From Cryptomeria japonica (taxonomy: Eukaryota > Streptophyta > Pinopsida > Cupressales > Cupressaceae), in contig NC_081415.1 of assembly GCF_030272615.1 (NCBI RefSeq), positions 419,142,757 to 419,206,756 on the forward strand: 64,000 nucleotides of DNA, given 5' to 3'. Made by a program: the position numbers and the translations under genes. Shown here one piece after another: positions 24,670 through 35,990 of the stretch (positions within the stretch are counted from its first letter, which is position 1; each line of letters opens with the position of its first letter). The notes beneath the pieces are model-generated. The model ran no database searches. It saw only the letters and a list, made by a program, of their open reading frames with translations, and had not been told where the DNA came from.

Positions 24670-26769
24670 TGTAGCATCATAAATTGTACACCCTTAATTT
24701 GGGTGGTACAATTTCATGCTTAGGTTAGCACCCGCCTTAGTGTGTTGCATTTTTTATTTTAAATTCTCTTAAGAATTTAATTAAATCTAAAGTCCTCTTT
24801 CATCACTCCACACATCATAAAATTGGGCCCTTAACCCTAAGTGTGCCCCTTTTTATTTTGTCCTTTTAATTAATTCATTCATTAAAGTCCTAATTAGGTC
24901 CTTTTTTGACCTTCAAGGCCCAATTTCATATATCCAAACACCTTGAATTGTCACACCGATCTGGGATTTACTTTGTAATCACGATATCTTGCATCCCTAA
25001 AAAAATTGAAAAAAGTCGGTCGAACCATGGTGAATCACCATGGTCTAGACTTTTTCTCCCTAAATTTTGGGATCATGTTTTGTCAGTATTATGATGTTTA
25101 AATATTTCTTTGTACGAAATTATATTTGTATGCTGGAAATGTGGTGTCAACTTGCAAGAGGAGAAAACAATTCAAACACACACATGAAACATTGTATTAG
25201 AGGTTATAAATCCAAACAAAGCAAGTTAAATGAATCTAAACTCTTTAAAATCGTTTCATGATCCTCTATCTCCAAGGATCTTCAAGATTCAAGGTGGCTC
25301 TCAGCTTGGAAGAGCACTTGATTCTTTAAGATGACAACCTAAAGAACAAAATTTAAATGATTCTAAGATCTAAATGGAATGCAACCAAGATCTTACTGAA
25401 TGATAAGATGAGATTAAGATGAAATGCAAGATGTAAGACTAAATGCTCAAGATGATGAAGATATGAAACTAGGTTAATTCCAAATTAAAGATTAAATGCT
25501 ACTAGATGAGTTAATTAAGCTAGAAAAGGATGTGCATTTAAGCTAAATGAAACTAAAATGCTATGAGATGAATGCTTGATGCTTTGAAGATGACAAAGAG
25601 AGCTCCTTAACCTGCAAAATGATTATAAGTTTGATGCACAAAAGACTTGATTTTGAAAATGAAGAATGAGAGCTCTATTTATAGGAAAAATAGGGCATTG
25701 AATGGTCAAGATTGGATAATCTTATCAAGGGCCAGGATTGAAAGTTAATCAATCCATGTTTACAATTCTCACCAATGAAATGGTGACAATTGTCAATAAG
25801 AGATTGTTTGAGAGGAGATGTAAGAAGCATTAAATGCTTGAAAAGACATGAAGGTTACCTTAGGAGGTAAGGGTTAAGGTTAGGTTAGGGTTATCCAATG
25901 GATAAAGCTTTTACCCAAAGGATAAACTCTTGTGCAAGGGTTAAAGGGATAACCAAGGTTAAAGTCATGAATGCTTGATGAGACCCTTGGGTTAGCTGAG
26001 GGTTAAGTTAGAGAGAAAGTCTCTAACCATGCAAGAAGGTTGAGTTAACCATTAATGGTTAGGAAGACTTTGGGGACAAATTTGTAAGAGTCCTTCCAAA
26101 TTTGGGGGAACTCAACAAGTTAGCTTGTTGAATGGATAAAGCCTTTATTGCTTTTAAAAGAATTTCCTCCAAATTTGAGAATTAACCTCCTCAAATTTAG
26201 ACAAAGGACATGATTAGGATAGGATTAGGAGGTTTCTAGAAGGATAATTAGGAAGCAAGTGGGAGATGTAGAATTTTGCAATTGGGTGGGGAAAATAGAA
26301 TTTAATTAAAACAAAATTAATTTATTTCAATTGTGGTTGCAACTTGCATTTTTAGGATTTTGCAAGTGGCGGGATTTAAACAAATTTTGATTTATTTAGA
26401 TGCAAAGGACATTTTAATTAAATGTAATAAATTGATCTACATTTAATTAAAATGGGAAAGGGAATAAATTGATATTTTTAATTAAATATGAATTTAATTA
26501 AAATGGCTTAGAGGGGGAATTTAATTAAATGGCTTAGATAGAAGAAGGGTATATTAATTCAATCTTAATTTAATTAATAGGCGATTAGAAGAATAGGGAT
26601 ATTAATTAAATCTTAATTTAATTAATAGGAAGAATTAAGAATAATTAAATGAATGAAATTCACTTAATTCATTGTGCAACTTTCAAGTGTCTACAATATC
26701 AATTCTAGGTCGGCCTAAAGGTGATTTCAATTATTAAATCCCTATATAATGAGGGTTTCCACCATTGGA
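24670..26769 (+). mobile_element. Element C, solo LTR of the TGTAGC family inside A's 3' LTR
   Basis: It begins TGTAGCATCATAAATTGTACACCC. Excluding nested element G, about 0.5 kb remains. Near its end it has a TATA-like CCCTATATAATGAGGG (about 26739-26754). The right end (CACCATTGGA) does not give a clean CA. Flanks ATTTT (24665-24669) and ATTTC (26770-26774) are a plausible but imperfect duplication. It holds a perfect 10-bp-stem palindrome at 25024-25044. Confidence 0.55.
25127..26695 (-). mobile_element. Element G, probable solo LTR nested inside C
   Basis: On the minus strand it begins TGTAGACACTTGAAAGTTGC at 26695 and ends ...CCAGCATACA at 25127, giving TG...CA ends. Flanks are ATATT (25122-25126) and ATATC (26696-26700). 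A strong TATA box on the minus strand (TATAAATAGAGCTCTC, about 25669-25684) supports the orientation. The upstream half is rich in TTAATTAAAT words (26280-26640). No coding region was found. The left border is my best guess. Confidence 0.5.
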
Positions 26770-27300
26770 ATTTCATTCAATGTTAATTCCTAAACTAGGG
26801 TTTGACTTAGGCAAACCCTTATTCCCAACCTATTTCCCTTCTCTAGTGTGCACAGTAATAGGTACGGAACAACGATCTTCATAATTGGCTTTATTTATAG
26901 TGACGAATCAATCCCTTATTGGAGTGCAAAAAGTGCAAAGGACCAAAGCGACCGTTGCTATAGCCTTGACAAATCAGGAGCTCCTTCTAGGAATAGGTCT
27001 GAAGACTCTTATAATCCTCAGATCCATGTTTGTGGCTCGATCCAACAACTGTAGCTCACAATTCACACATAATTACTTCAATTTTTGCCCATTTGCGCTA
27101 ATTTCAACATCTTCAACAAATCAATCCAACTCAATGGAAAGAAGAGGCTCATCAAAGATCCTTGGAATCTAATCAGCAACTGAATCTTTAGATTTAGATC
27201 TATCAAGTTCCCATCTTTCCCTAATGTAATGGTCTCTAATTAAAAATTAGCAGTTTTTACTACATCCAATGGTGGAAACCTTAATATTTTCACCATTACA

Positions 27301-28990
27301 ATATCATAAATCAAAGAATGAGGAAACTCTTTTAGAATGGTAAAAATGAGTAGGACAAGATACCTTTATTGGCATGGGACAAGGTTTGCAAACCAAAAGT
27401 TGTTGGGGGAGTGGGCTTGAAGATATGGAATATAATGAATGAGGCAATGGGAGCCAAGTTGATTTGGAGTATGTATGCAAATCCTTATCAGAAATGGGCT
27501 AAAAATTTGAGATGTAAATACTTGGATTCTTGAGAGAAGGAATGAATATTGTCTATTCAAAACCCACCAAAACGATCAACAACCTGGAATTTTATGATAT
27601 CATGTAGAAGTCTCGTCACTAATCATATCACTTGGTAGTTGGGAAATGGAGAAAAAGTCAATTTTTGGGGGGACTCTTGGGAAAAGCATCTACCTTTGGG
27701 AGGGGAGAATGAAGTGGCAGAGATCATACGTATTATAAAATTTAGATGGGGCAGGAAAATTATTGATTATGTGGAAAAAGTGAGGGAGAATGGCATAAAT
27801 GTTTGGAAGTGGAAAGACATTTAGGAGTTAAGTCTAAATCAGCCTCAAGAGTCTATCTTTAAAACTCTTTTGCAATCTTGACTTTTATTTCTTTCAGGAG
27901 GCAAGGATAAGATTATTTGGTGTGGAGCTAAAACAGGGAAGTATTTGATGATAGTGGGTTATAAGATTTTAGAGAGGGAATTGGAGGATGAGAAATGGCC
28001 CTTCAAACTATGTTAGAATAAAAATTACCTACTCAAGGTGGGTACTTTTGCTTGGCTCACACTGAAAGGAAGAATATTCATGGGTGAAATATTGAATAGA
28101 TTGGGTTTTCATTGCCCTTTCAAATGTTTTTTTTTCAAAGAGGAAGTTGAAACTTTGGTCCACCTCCTTCTAAATTGTATCTTCTCACAACAATGTTGGA
28201 AATTTCTTGTGCAAAAACTAAACTAGGCAATCCTCTTCCCAATCTAACTCATCGAACATTTTCATAGTTGGAATGTGGAGAGAAAATAAATCAATCTACT
28301 CAAGCATTTGGTAAATTGCCCCATCCATTCTAATCTAGGAAATCTATAAGGATAGAAATAGACGTATCGTTCATGAGAAAGAGGAGTCTTGGGAGCATTT
28401 GTGTACAAGGATCGAGCATGCAATTTCAGAAACAGTGAATGTAAGTACTTTCAATCACAGTTACTAGAAATATCCATTCAGTATGATGGATTAAATTTTA
28501 CAATCCAAGTGTTTATTAAAATTTTGACCCGTCAATGGGTTGGCCAAGGTTGATCTTCTTGAGTGTGACAAGAGTGAGGATATCTAGGTGAAGCCATATG
28601 TGAGATGGATTAAAATAAATTTTGATGGGGCATCCAGAGAAAATCTAGGTGTATCAAGAGTTTGATGCATTGCGAGGAATGAAAAAGGAGTAGTGTTGGC
28701 GAGGGGAGCACAAAAAATGAATGATGGTAATGATAATGAAGTGGAGGCTCAAGTGGCTTTTCTTGTTGTTACTCTAGCAAATAGGTTGTCAGTATCTAAA
28801 CTCCATCTAAAAGGTGACTTGAGAATTGTGGTAGACGTCATTGCCAAAGGCAAAGCATAGAGCTCGAAGATAAATAAAATTATATCTTTAATAGTGCAAA
28901 AACTTAATAGATTTCAAGATATGTTCAAAGAGGGAAATGGAAAGGCGGATTTTCTATCTAACCGGGGGTGTGAGCTTGATGATTAGGAAG
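27301..28990 (+). pseudogene. LINE ORF2, C-terminal part (post-RT, zf-RVT, RNase H-like)
   Basis: ORF2 resumes directly after element A. The segment at 27330-27830 encodes the post-RT region with KIPLLAWDKVCKPK and WGDSWEKHLPL. At 28038-28226 a zf-RVT domain is readable (FAWLTLKGRIFMGEILNRLGF, then VETLVHLLLNCIFSQQCW). At about 28600-28980 an RNase H-like domain follows (WIKINFDGASRENLG, NEVEAQVAFLVVTLANRL, LKGDLRIVVDVIAKG, GNGKADFLSN), of the kind found at the C-terminus of plant L1 ORF2. Several in-frame stops are present. This confirms that 11680-27300 is an insertion into a single LINE. Confidence 0.85.
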
Positions 28991-29430
28991 TGAGATGGTG
29001 GATTGGCGAATGGGAAGAGAAAGGGTTAGTTGGCCCAGTGGAAGAGGATGGCCTTGGGTGAGGTGGAAAACCCACATGAGGTGGCGAACAACTGGCAACC
29101 TCACCAAAAACTGGTAGATTTGGGAGATTATCATTTCAAACAAGGATAATCATGGAAACATAGGGAGTACGTCGTCATTCCTCCCTCTCACTCATTGCAT
29201 GGAAGATGCCAAGTACCTTGAGTAGAATTGGCATGTGTGATATTAATGCAAAGGTAATGTGGTAGCACAAATACCACGGCAATTATTTTGCATAAATTAA
29301 TGAAGGAGTATGAGAATTATTCACTCATAAAGCTTTGAGAGGTTTAAATGGTGTGAATGGAAGAAGTTTCCTTCTACAAAACTATTATGCAAGTTTAAAC
29401 AAAGTCAAGGCGATTGCAAGGCAGTGAAGC

Positions 29431-29898
29431 TTGGAAGGAGATATCAAGCGAGCTTTGGTGGGCATTTGGAAGGCGACATCGATTGAAATTGGGGGTGTTG
29501 TTGTGATAATGGAAGCTAACTTCTCCCTTGTCACAAAAAAACATTTGTTGTCATTCATGGGCAGGATTTCGAAGGACAAAATAGGAAATGTCTTCAAGAT
29601 AGAAGACCTAAAGTTCTTTTAGATGGTGGATGTTTTGTTGAGACAAGAATTTATGGAGTTTGAGTTCAGGTACACAACAAATGCAAACCTAGTCTTGATG
29701 TTTTTTGCATGGGGGCTTGAATTAGGAATAAGGGAGGAGGTTTTGTGGGTAATGACAGAGAGTGTCAATGAGGAGTGGAAGTATAAGATGGGGTCTTTCA
29801 TGGCAATGGTGAGGCTAGGGGAAGGATTTGTATCCATAAATGGGGAATGGATACATTCGATAGATTTCATACCACCCCTGAGACCTTTTTTGATCTAA
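29431..29898 (+). pseudogene. Unrecognised ORF downstream of LINE RNase H
   Basis: Two stretches in the same frame (29431-29622 and 29623-29898) are separated only by one TAG at 29620-29622. Together they encode about 155 residues with phrases IEIGGVVVIMEANFSLV, TTNANLVLMFFAWGLELGIREEVLW and FVSINGEWIHS. I recognise no domain. Its place between the RNase H end and the LINE 3' end suggests it belongs to the LINE or to something captured by it. The opposite strand is also partly open. Confidence 0.35.
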
Positions 29899-30280
29899 GG
29901 TGTGAACATGGAGCGAGAAGTGTAGAGGGAGGAGGCACAGGTGGGTTGGGACTACATCAAAAACTATTTGTAAAGCAAGGAGCAGATGGAGTGTGTGCTG
30001 GGACCGGATGAGCAAAAGAAATCAAAGAAAAAATGTGAATTCAAGAAAGTAGACTACTAGTTGAGTCGTACGAAGCCAGTAATGTAGGATTTTTTGTCTA
30101 GTTTTCCCTTCCATAGTGGATACTTGGATCGTTAATAGGAATTTTTGTTTTAGTTATATAGCAACAGAACAATTGCAGGAGTTGATACATGGAGTAGGAT
30201 GGTGTTTATTACAATTTATATTTGAATGTGTTGATACATGTAGTATGGAACAATATACTTTTTTAAGAAATTAAATAAAG

Positions 30281-30440
30281 CATAATATTTGCCAATACAA
30301 AAATAGATTATAATGAGTGGAATTACTATACGTATTCTTGCATTCATGATAATTCACTTGAAATGTCTAAACCAATGCCTAAATGGGTTCAAATTTTGAT
30401 ACAAGAGGGTAATGAATATTTGATTAAAAAATCTTGAATT
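30281..30440 (+). repeat. Copia relic continuation after the LINE
   Basis: The stretch at 30298-30390 (GATTATAATGAGTGGAATTAC... through CTAAATGGGTTCAAATTTT) matches the end of the 182-bp repeat unit and the sequence after it (34201-34295). This marks the LINE's right border and the return of the host relic. Confidence 0.6.
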
Positions 30441-31064
30441 TGAAAAATTAATTGAAAAAACAATTGGATGATATCTTAGAAAGCAACCCCTCTGCTCCCC
30501 TAACCAAATCTCTTTCATAATTGCTAAATTAAAGACTTCCTTTGGTTTCTCAAAGAAAATGCCCTCATATGCAAATTTATGGGAATCTACTGCAGATCCC
30601 AAACTCTAGGGATCTACTTTATGGCAGATGTCTCATCACAAGAAAAAAGAGATCGGGTCTTTCAAGGAGGCCCGTGATTCCTAAAGAAAGCTAGCCTCTT
30701 CATGAAGCAGTGAACCCCAGCATTCAATCCAATGAAAGGTCTGCCCACCACAGCCCCAAGCTGGGCGATTACAAGAAATGATGTTTCTAAAAAGAAACAA
30801 CTGCTTCTATAGAGATTGGGTCTTTCAGGGAGGCCCGTGATTCCTAAAGAAAGCTAGCCTCTTCATGAAGCAGTGAACCCTAGCATTCAATCCAATGAAA
30901 GGTCTGCTCACCACAGCCCCAAGCTGGGCGATTACAAGAAATGATGTTTCTAAAAAGAAACAAGTGCTTTTAAAAATAGAAGCCAAAAATAGAAAACAAA
31001 ATAAAGCAAAAGTTGTACTAATGACCATTAAAATACTAATTACATAATAATTAAATATTATAAT
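30441..31064 (-). repeat. Left (3') LTR of the 30441-32940 element, with internal duplication
   Basis: This copy is about 210 bp longer than the right copy. Most of the difference is a tandem duplication with a 163-bp period: GATCGGGTCTTTCAAGGAGG at 30651 and GATTGGGTCTTTCAGGGAGG at 30814. The right copy has this block once and is further shortened near 32795-32835. Confidence 0.7.
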
Positions 31065-31389
31065 ACCCTCCCTTAATGGTCATTCTATCAATGAACTACC
31101 CTACAAAAGACATTGCAAGCTTTTTTATCACAAACGGAAAGAACAATTTGTTACGGTGGAGACCCTCCCTGGATCTACAAAGTGGTAATGACCAAGAATA
31201 CCAGAATCCATCCAACCTGATGTTGGGTAACCAAACTGAAACTTGAAACCATAATTTTGAGGAAATTTTGAAAAACCCTCCAAAACGGAAGATACAAATC
31301 ATCATTTTTTGTGGAAAAAATGGTAAAAACCCTAAACAAGAACAAAAACCCTAAAATGATTTTTGAGGAAAAAACCGAACAAAACCCTG

Positions 31390-31510
31390 AAACATCGCAT
31401 GGCAAGACCCAAAACATCATGTGGTAAAACAACAGACATCACGTGGTAAAACCTCAGGCATCACGCGGTAAAAAAACCAGACAACATCACGTGGTAAAAT
31501 ACCAGACATC
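31390..31510 (-). repeat. Short tandem repeat carrying CACGTG (G-box-like) words
   Basis: CATCACGTGGTAAAA or close variants occur five to six times in about 120 bp (CATCATGTGG, CATCACGTGG three times, CATCACGCGG). Spacing is 25-32 bp. CACGTG is the core of plant G-boxes, but no promoter function is shown here. Confidence 0.75.
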
Positions 31511-32528
31511 ACGTGGTAAAACCCTAATTTTTTAGAGAAAAAAAAAAAGCAAAACCCTCCCATTATTTTATATGGCGAAAAATTAGAAAACCCACAAACA
31601 AATTTTCAGGAAAAAATCATGAAAACCCTGGGACCTGTAAGACAAGGCCTCACCCCGAAAAAGAAATTTTTTTCACAAAAATTTAACAAAACCCAAAAAC
31701 AAAAATTAGGCCAAAATTATAAAACCTAAAATATTATTTTTTTAAGGGGAAAATATTAAAAACCCGAACATGAAAGTCGACCATGGAGAATAAATAAATC
31801 GCGGATGCAGAACACAGGTGGTCACACAGAAACCCTAGTCGTCGACCAGGAAAAATTGCCACTAAATCCGCAAAAAAAAACCTTTTCACGCTAAAAAAAT
31901 CGTTGCAAAAAGATGTGGAAAAAAATCGCGGAGGGTAAAATCCAAGCCGGAGGAAAATCGCAGATCGCGAAAACAGATGGCGCCAAAAAATGGCGTGCTA
32001 GAAAAACCTTCAAAAGATTGCGAAAATAAACCTGTCGTCGCATCCTAGCTTCCCTCCACCCGTCACAATACGAAATCGTGTACGGCTCCCCAGAAAAGCC
32101 GACGTGAAAGTAAAACATAGGTCGCAGAGATCGTAGGTTCAGGAAAAACGCGGAACTAAATCTCGTCGCCGCCAAACCATGCCCAAATGATGAAAAATAT
32201 GATCTGCATACACCAAGAAACACGAACAAAAACATAGCCTTGCAAAAAGTCTACCTAGAAATTCCACTGACTTTTTCAAAACCCTCCCACAAAGGCACAC
32301 AAAAAAAACACGAAATTCTCTGCTCTCTGAAAATATTCAAAATCAAATTTCGAAAATCCCTTTGAAAATTCCTGAAAAAACAATCCCACGAACTGAAAAG
32401 AGCAATTAGATTTTTTTCATAAAAAAAAATTAAAAAAAAACCCTGGAATTATTTTCAGGTAGAAAGGCTTAACGAATTTTTATTTAAAAATTTGCCCCCC
32501 TCTAAAAAATTTCATCGACCTGATACCA

Positions 32529-32940
32529 TGAAAAATTAATTGAATAAACAATTGGATGATATCTTAGAAAGCAACCCCTCTACTCCCCTAACCAAATCTC
32601 TTTCACAATTGCTAAATGAAAGACTGCCTTTGGTTTCTCAAAGAAAATGCCCTCATATGCAGATTTATGAGAATCTACTGCATATCCCAAACTCTAGGGA
32701 TCTACTTTACGGCATACTTCTCATCACAAGAAAAAAGAGATCAGGTCTTTCAGGGAGGCCCATGATTCCTAAAGAAAGCTAGCCTCTTCATGAAGTGAAC
32801 CCCACTCCCAGTATTCAATCCAATGAAAGGTAAAAAGAAACAACTGCTGCTAAAAATAGAAGCCAAAAATAGAAAACTAAATAAAGCAAAAATTACACTA
32901 ATGACCTTTAAAATACTAATTAAATATTTTAATAAAATTC
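32529..32940 (-). repeat. Right (5') LTR of the 30441-32940 element
   Basis: About 412 bp, ending on the minus strand with TTTTTCA directly before the primer site TGGTATCAG (32519-32527). It carries the single-copy version of the block duplicated in the left LTR. Confidence 0.7.
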
Positions 32941-33229
32941 AAACTAAAAGAGTATTATTGTAATTATGTTTTAAATACGAATTCTTCATATTAGTAATCA
33001 GCATTCTTATCATCAAGTGAAAGGTCAATCCCACTAGGAAAACATCATGCTAGAGGGCTACGAAATCTGCGTTCCACATTAATAATAGAATTATCAAAAA
33101 CAAAGCAATATTAATTGCTAAGATTGTTTCACAAATACAAGGCTTATATTACAATGCATTTTTTTCTCTTGTTGTCGCTTTGTGTTGACATTAGCAATAA
33201 AAATAAATTAGCTTTTCCACTATACATGC

Positions 33230-33600
33230 CCCAATCCAAAAAATTTGTTGAAAGAAAAAATGAATTTAATTTCCAACTTTTAAAGAAAATACTAATGCTT
33301 AGTACTCTTAAAGAAGTTCTCTTAGGGAAAAAACCTTATGTTTCATGTTTTAGATTCTCCTAGATTTATACATATTCATAAATAAATAAAACTTGATCTA
33401 AATCCATCCCCCATTTTTGTTGGATGTGATGAATATTCTAAACCATTCATAAATAAATAAATAGAACTTTATCTAAATCCATCCAACAAAAATGTTGGAT
33501 GCAACGAATATTCTAAACCATGTGGTATATAAAATCTTCAAACTAATAAAGTTATAATGTGACACAAACAATGTTACAAATAGTTTATGATTGTTCTAAA
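33230..33600 (+). pseudogene. Second Ty1/copia pol relic
   Basis: The frame at 33115-33363 ends LKEVLLGKKPYVSCFRFS, and further fragments read KLDLNPSP and CDEYSK in other frames. This is the same post-integrase region as 4170-4370. A duplicated stretch (ATAAATAAATA...AATCCATCC) appears at 33376 and 33448. The fragment runs into the 182-bp tandem array. Confidence 0.6.
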
Positions 33601-34268
33601 AATGACATTATTGTAATTGATGATAATATTGAAATTGATAGTAATAGTAAAATGGATTATAATAAGTGGAATTACTATATGTATTCTTACATTCAATATG
33701 ATTCATTGTAAATGTCTAAACCAACTAATAAAGTTATAATGTGACACAAACAATGTTACGAATAGTTTATGATTGTTCTAAAAATGACATTATTGTAATT
33801 GATGATAATATTGAAATTGATAGTAATAATAAAATGGATTATAACAAGTGGAATTACTATATGTATTCTTACATTCAATATGATTCATTGTAAATGTCTA
33901 AACCAACTAATAAAGTTATAATGTGACACAAACAATGTTACGAATAGTTTATGATTGTTCTAAAAATGACATTATTGTAATTGATGATAATATTGAAATT
34001 GATAGTAATAGTAAAATGGATTATAATAAGTGGAATTACTATATGTATTATTACATTCAATATGATTCATTGTAAATGTCTAAACCAACTAATAAAGTTA
34101 TAATGTGACACAAACAATGTTACGAATAGTTTATGATTGTTCTAAAAATGACATTATTGTAATTGATGATAATATTGAAATTGATAGTAATAGTAAAATG
34201 GATTATAATAAGTGGAATTACTATATGTATTATTACATTCAATATGATTCATTGTAAATGTCTAAACC
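33541..34268. repeat. 182-bp tandem array, four copies
   Basis: Units start with AACTAATAAAGTTATAATGTG at 33541, 33723, 33905 and 34087, each exactly 182 bp apart. Copies differ at only a few sites (for example ACAAATAG in the first and ACGAATAG in the rest). The next expected unit at 34269 is absent. The unit end resembles the sequence at 30298-30372. Confidence 0.95.
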
Positions 34269-35214
34269 AATGTCTAAATGGGTTCAAATTTTCTCGAATT
34301 GAAACTAAGAGTATTATTCTAACTATGTTTTAAATAATAATTATCATCATCATTCTTATGATCAAGTGAAAGGTCAATCACACTAGGAAAACACCATGTT
34401 AGAGGGCTATGATATCTTAGTTCCATGCTAATAATCAAATTGACAAATAAAAAGCAAGATTAATTGCTAAGATTTTTTAACAAATACAAGGCTTATATTA
34501 CAATGCATATTTTTCTCTTGTTGTTTATTTGTGTTAACATTAGCAACAAAAATAAGTTAGCCTTTCCACCATATATACCCCAACCCCAAGTTTTTGTTAT
34601 GAAAGGAAAAAAATATTTAATTTGCAATATTTAAAGAATAGTCTAAGAGATTGAAAAAAATTCAGCAATGATATGAAAAAATTAAGCAAAAAAGTGAAGT
34701 GAACAAAACTTATTTGTCACTCTTATAATCAAATTATTATTCCTTGCATAAAAGATCTCATTATAATTTCATGTAAATCTTTTCCTTAATTTTAAATGGA
34801 ACAATGAACAAATATGATATCTTTTGGTGTACTTTACCTGTACTCCTTTAAAGAGAGGTATGCTAGTTGTAATTATGTTTTAAATACATTTTCTTCATAT
34901 TAGTGATCATCATTCCTACAATCAAGTAAAAAGTCAATCCTACTAGGAAGACAACATGCTAGAGGGCTATGAAACACATCAAATCAAATTTGTAACAAAC
35001 TTGAATTATTTAATGGTAAAGTTCAAGTTTTTACACTGAATTCTATATATCCGAGTTCCGCACAAATAATAAAATTGGCAAACATAAAGCAAGATTAATT
35101 GCTAATTTTTTCACAAATACAAGACATTACAATGCATATTTTTCCCTCATTGTCAACTTGTATTAAGCATTAGCAACAAAAATATGCTATTTTTCTCTCG
35201 TTGTCACTACTCTT

Positions 35215-35990
35215 GAGCTCTCTTACAACATGATGATGGATCAGCGGAGTGTGATCCGAAACATTGATACAATAAAAAACACAATCAAAATCCAGAAATA
35301 ACACACACAAAAAATAAATAAACCAAATAGAATTTAGTTTGCAATATTTAAAGATATATGGATTGAAGAAAATTCAGCAAAAAGAATTTAGTTCACAATA
35401 TTTAAAGATCTATGGATTGAAGAAAATTCAGTGATATCACCAAAAAACTGGAAAAAAAAGGTCAAAGTGATCAAAACTTATGTGTCACAACACTCTTCTA
35501 ATCAAATTATTATTCCTTGCATAAATAATCTTTTTATAACTTTATGTAAATCTTCCTTAATTTATAAATACTAATCCAAGTTGTGCAAGAAACTAAAACA
35601 TTTTGACATGCAAATTCCACGAGAATTAAATACTGTAAAAAATTAAAATATTTTGATATACAAATCCGACAATAATCAAATGGTATTTAATTTTAAAGGT
35701 AAGTATGCTAACGATCTTTCAACTAGATTTTATATGGATAATGGTGAAGCTATTTCTACTTGATATTTTCTTGCAGAAGAGGGCCAAAGTAGTCGATGCT
35801 CGAAACCAAAAAATAAACTTCTCTTCTCCATCTTGTTATTTTTTGGTATATTCTTCACAAATAAAGCAAATTGTTACCCCCCTCTCCCTCTCTTTGGTAT
35901 CTTCTTGTCGAAAAGGGCCAAGAAATTGCTCAAAAGCCCCTCTCTCTCTCTCTCTCTATGGCATCTTCTTGTGAAATAGGGCTACTCGAA
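35215..35990. other. AT-rich relic DNA with small repeats and a CT microsatellite
   Basis: A 54-bp block (GAATTTAGTT...GATTGAAGAAAATTCAG) is repeated at 35330 and 35384. A run of CT dinucleotides lies at about 35938-35957. The phrase (T)ATCTTCTTGT...AAGGGCCAA recurs at about 35763, 35899, 35962 and 36072 with irregular spacing. No gene was recognised. Confidence 0.6.

Larger units (their letters stand above)
11680..27300 (+). mobile_element. LTR element A (TR-GAG-like), inserted in LINE ORF2
   Basis: The 5' LTR is 11680-12785 and the 3' LTR begins at 24048 and ends at 27300. The flanks are ATATT (11675-11679) and ATATC (27301-27305), a target-site duplication with one change. LINE coding sequence resumes directly after it. 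A polypurine tract (AAAGAGGGGGCTAAA) precedes the 3' LTR. The interior encodes only gag-like pieces; I see no RT, RNase H or integrase. It contains element B (14602-21978) and, in its 3' LTR, elements C and G. Without them it is about 6.1 kb. Confidence 0.78.
24048..27300 (+). repeat. 3' LTR of element A, split by element C
   Basis: It starts TGTAGAGTTGTAAATTATC at 24048 and follows the 5' LTR closely up to 24669 (CAAGTATTTGCAATATTT). The match resumes at 26770 (TTTCATTCAATGTTAATTCC) and runs to the end TTCACCATTACA at 27300. The intervening 2.1 kb is element C with G inside it. Confidence 0.8.
4398..30280 (+). mobile_element. LINE (L1-type non-LTR retrotransposon), interrupted by two LTR-element insertions
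   Basis: The element consists of ORF1 with a DUF4283-type domain and a knuckle, then ORF2 with endonuclease, reverse transcriptase, zf-RVT and RNase H-like domains, all on the plus strand and in the right order. Removing the insertions at 5712-8687 and 11680-27300 leaves about 7.3 kb, a normal plant L1 length. The ends are inferred from where similarity to the copia relic stops (4397) and resumes (about 30280), so they are approximate. No clean target-site duplication or poly(A) was found. Many stops make it inactive. Confidence 0.8.
30441..32940 (-). mobile_element. Non-autonomous LTR element, minus orientation, 2.5 kb
   Basis: Related terminal segments at 30441-31064 and 32529-32940 both start (plus strand) TGAAAAATTAATTGAA. 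Next to the right one is CTGATACCA (32519-32527), which on the minus strand is the primer site TGGTATCAG. Next to the left one is ACCCTCCCTT (about 31065-31075), on the minus strand a polypurine tract AAGGGAGGGT. The element is therefore read right to left. Flanks GAATT and AAATT are a near-match duplication. The 1.45-kb interior has no recognisable gag or pol and several short tandem repeats. It is similar to TRIM/SMART-type elements, though larger. Confidence 0.7.
32965..35200 (+). repeat. Three diverged copies of a ~280-330-bp repeat
   Basis: Copies begin with TATGTTTTAAATA at about 32967, 34315 and 34872. Each continues with a motif like CAAGTGAAAGGTCAATCCCACTAGGAAAACA, then GCTAGAGGGCTA, then AATTGCTAA and CAAATACAAGGCTTATATTACAATGCAT. 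The third copy carries an insertion near 34975-35045. They probably are non-coding parts of the copia relic that were duplicated. Confidence 0.7.

Noticed and set aside
31891-32235. 114-codon minus-strand ORF inside the small LTR element
   Set aside because: No gag or pol motif and biased Phe/Arg composition. It probably arises from AAAAATCG-rich DNA on the other strand.
33541-34268. CRISPR-like array
   Set aside because: The repeats are contiguous 182-bp units without spacers, in plant nuclear DNA.
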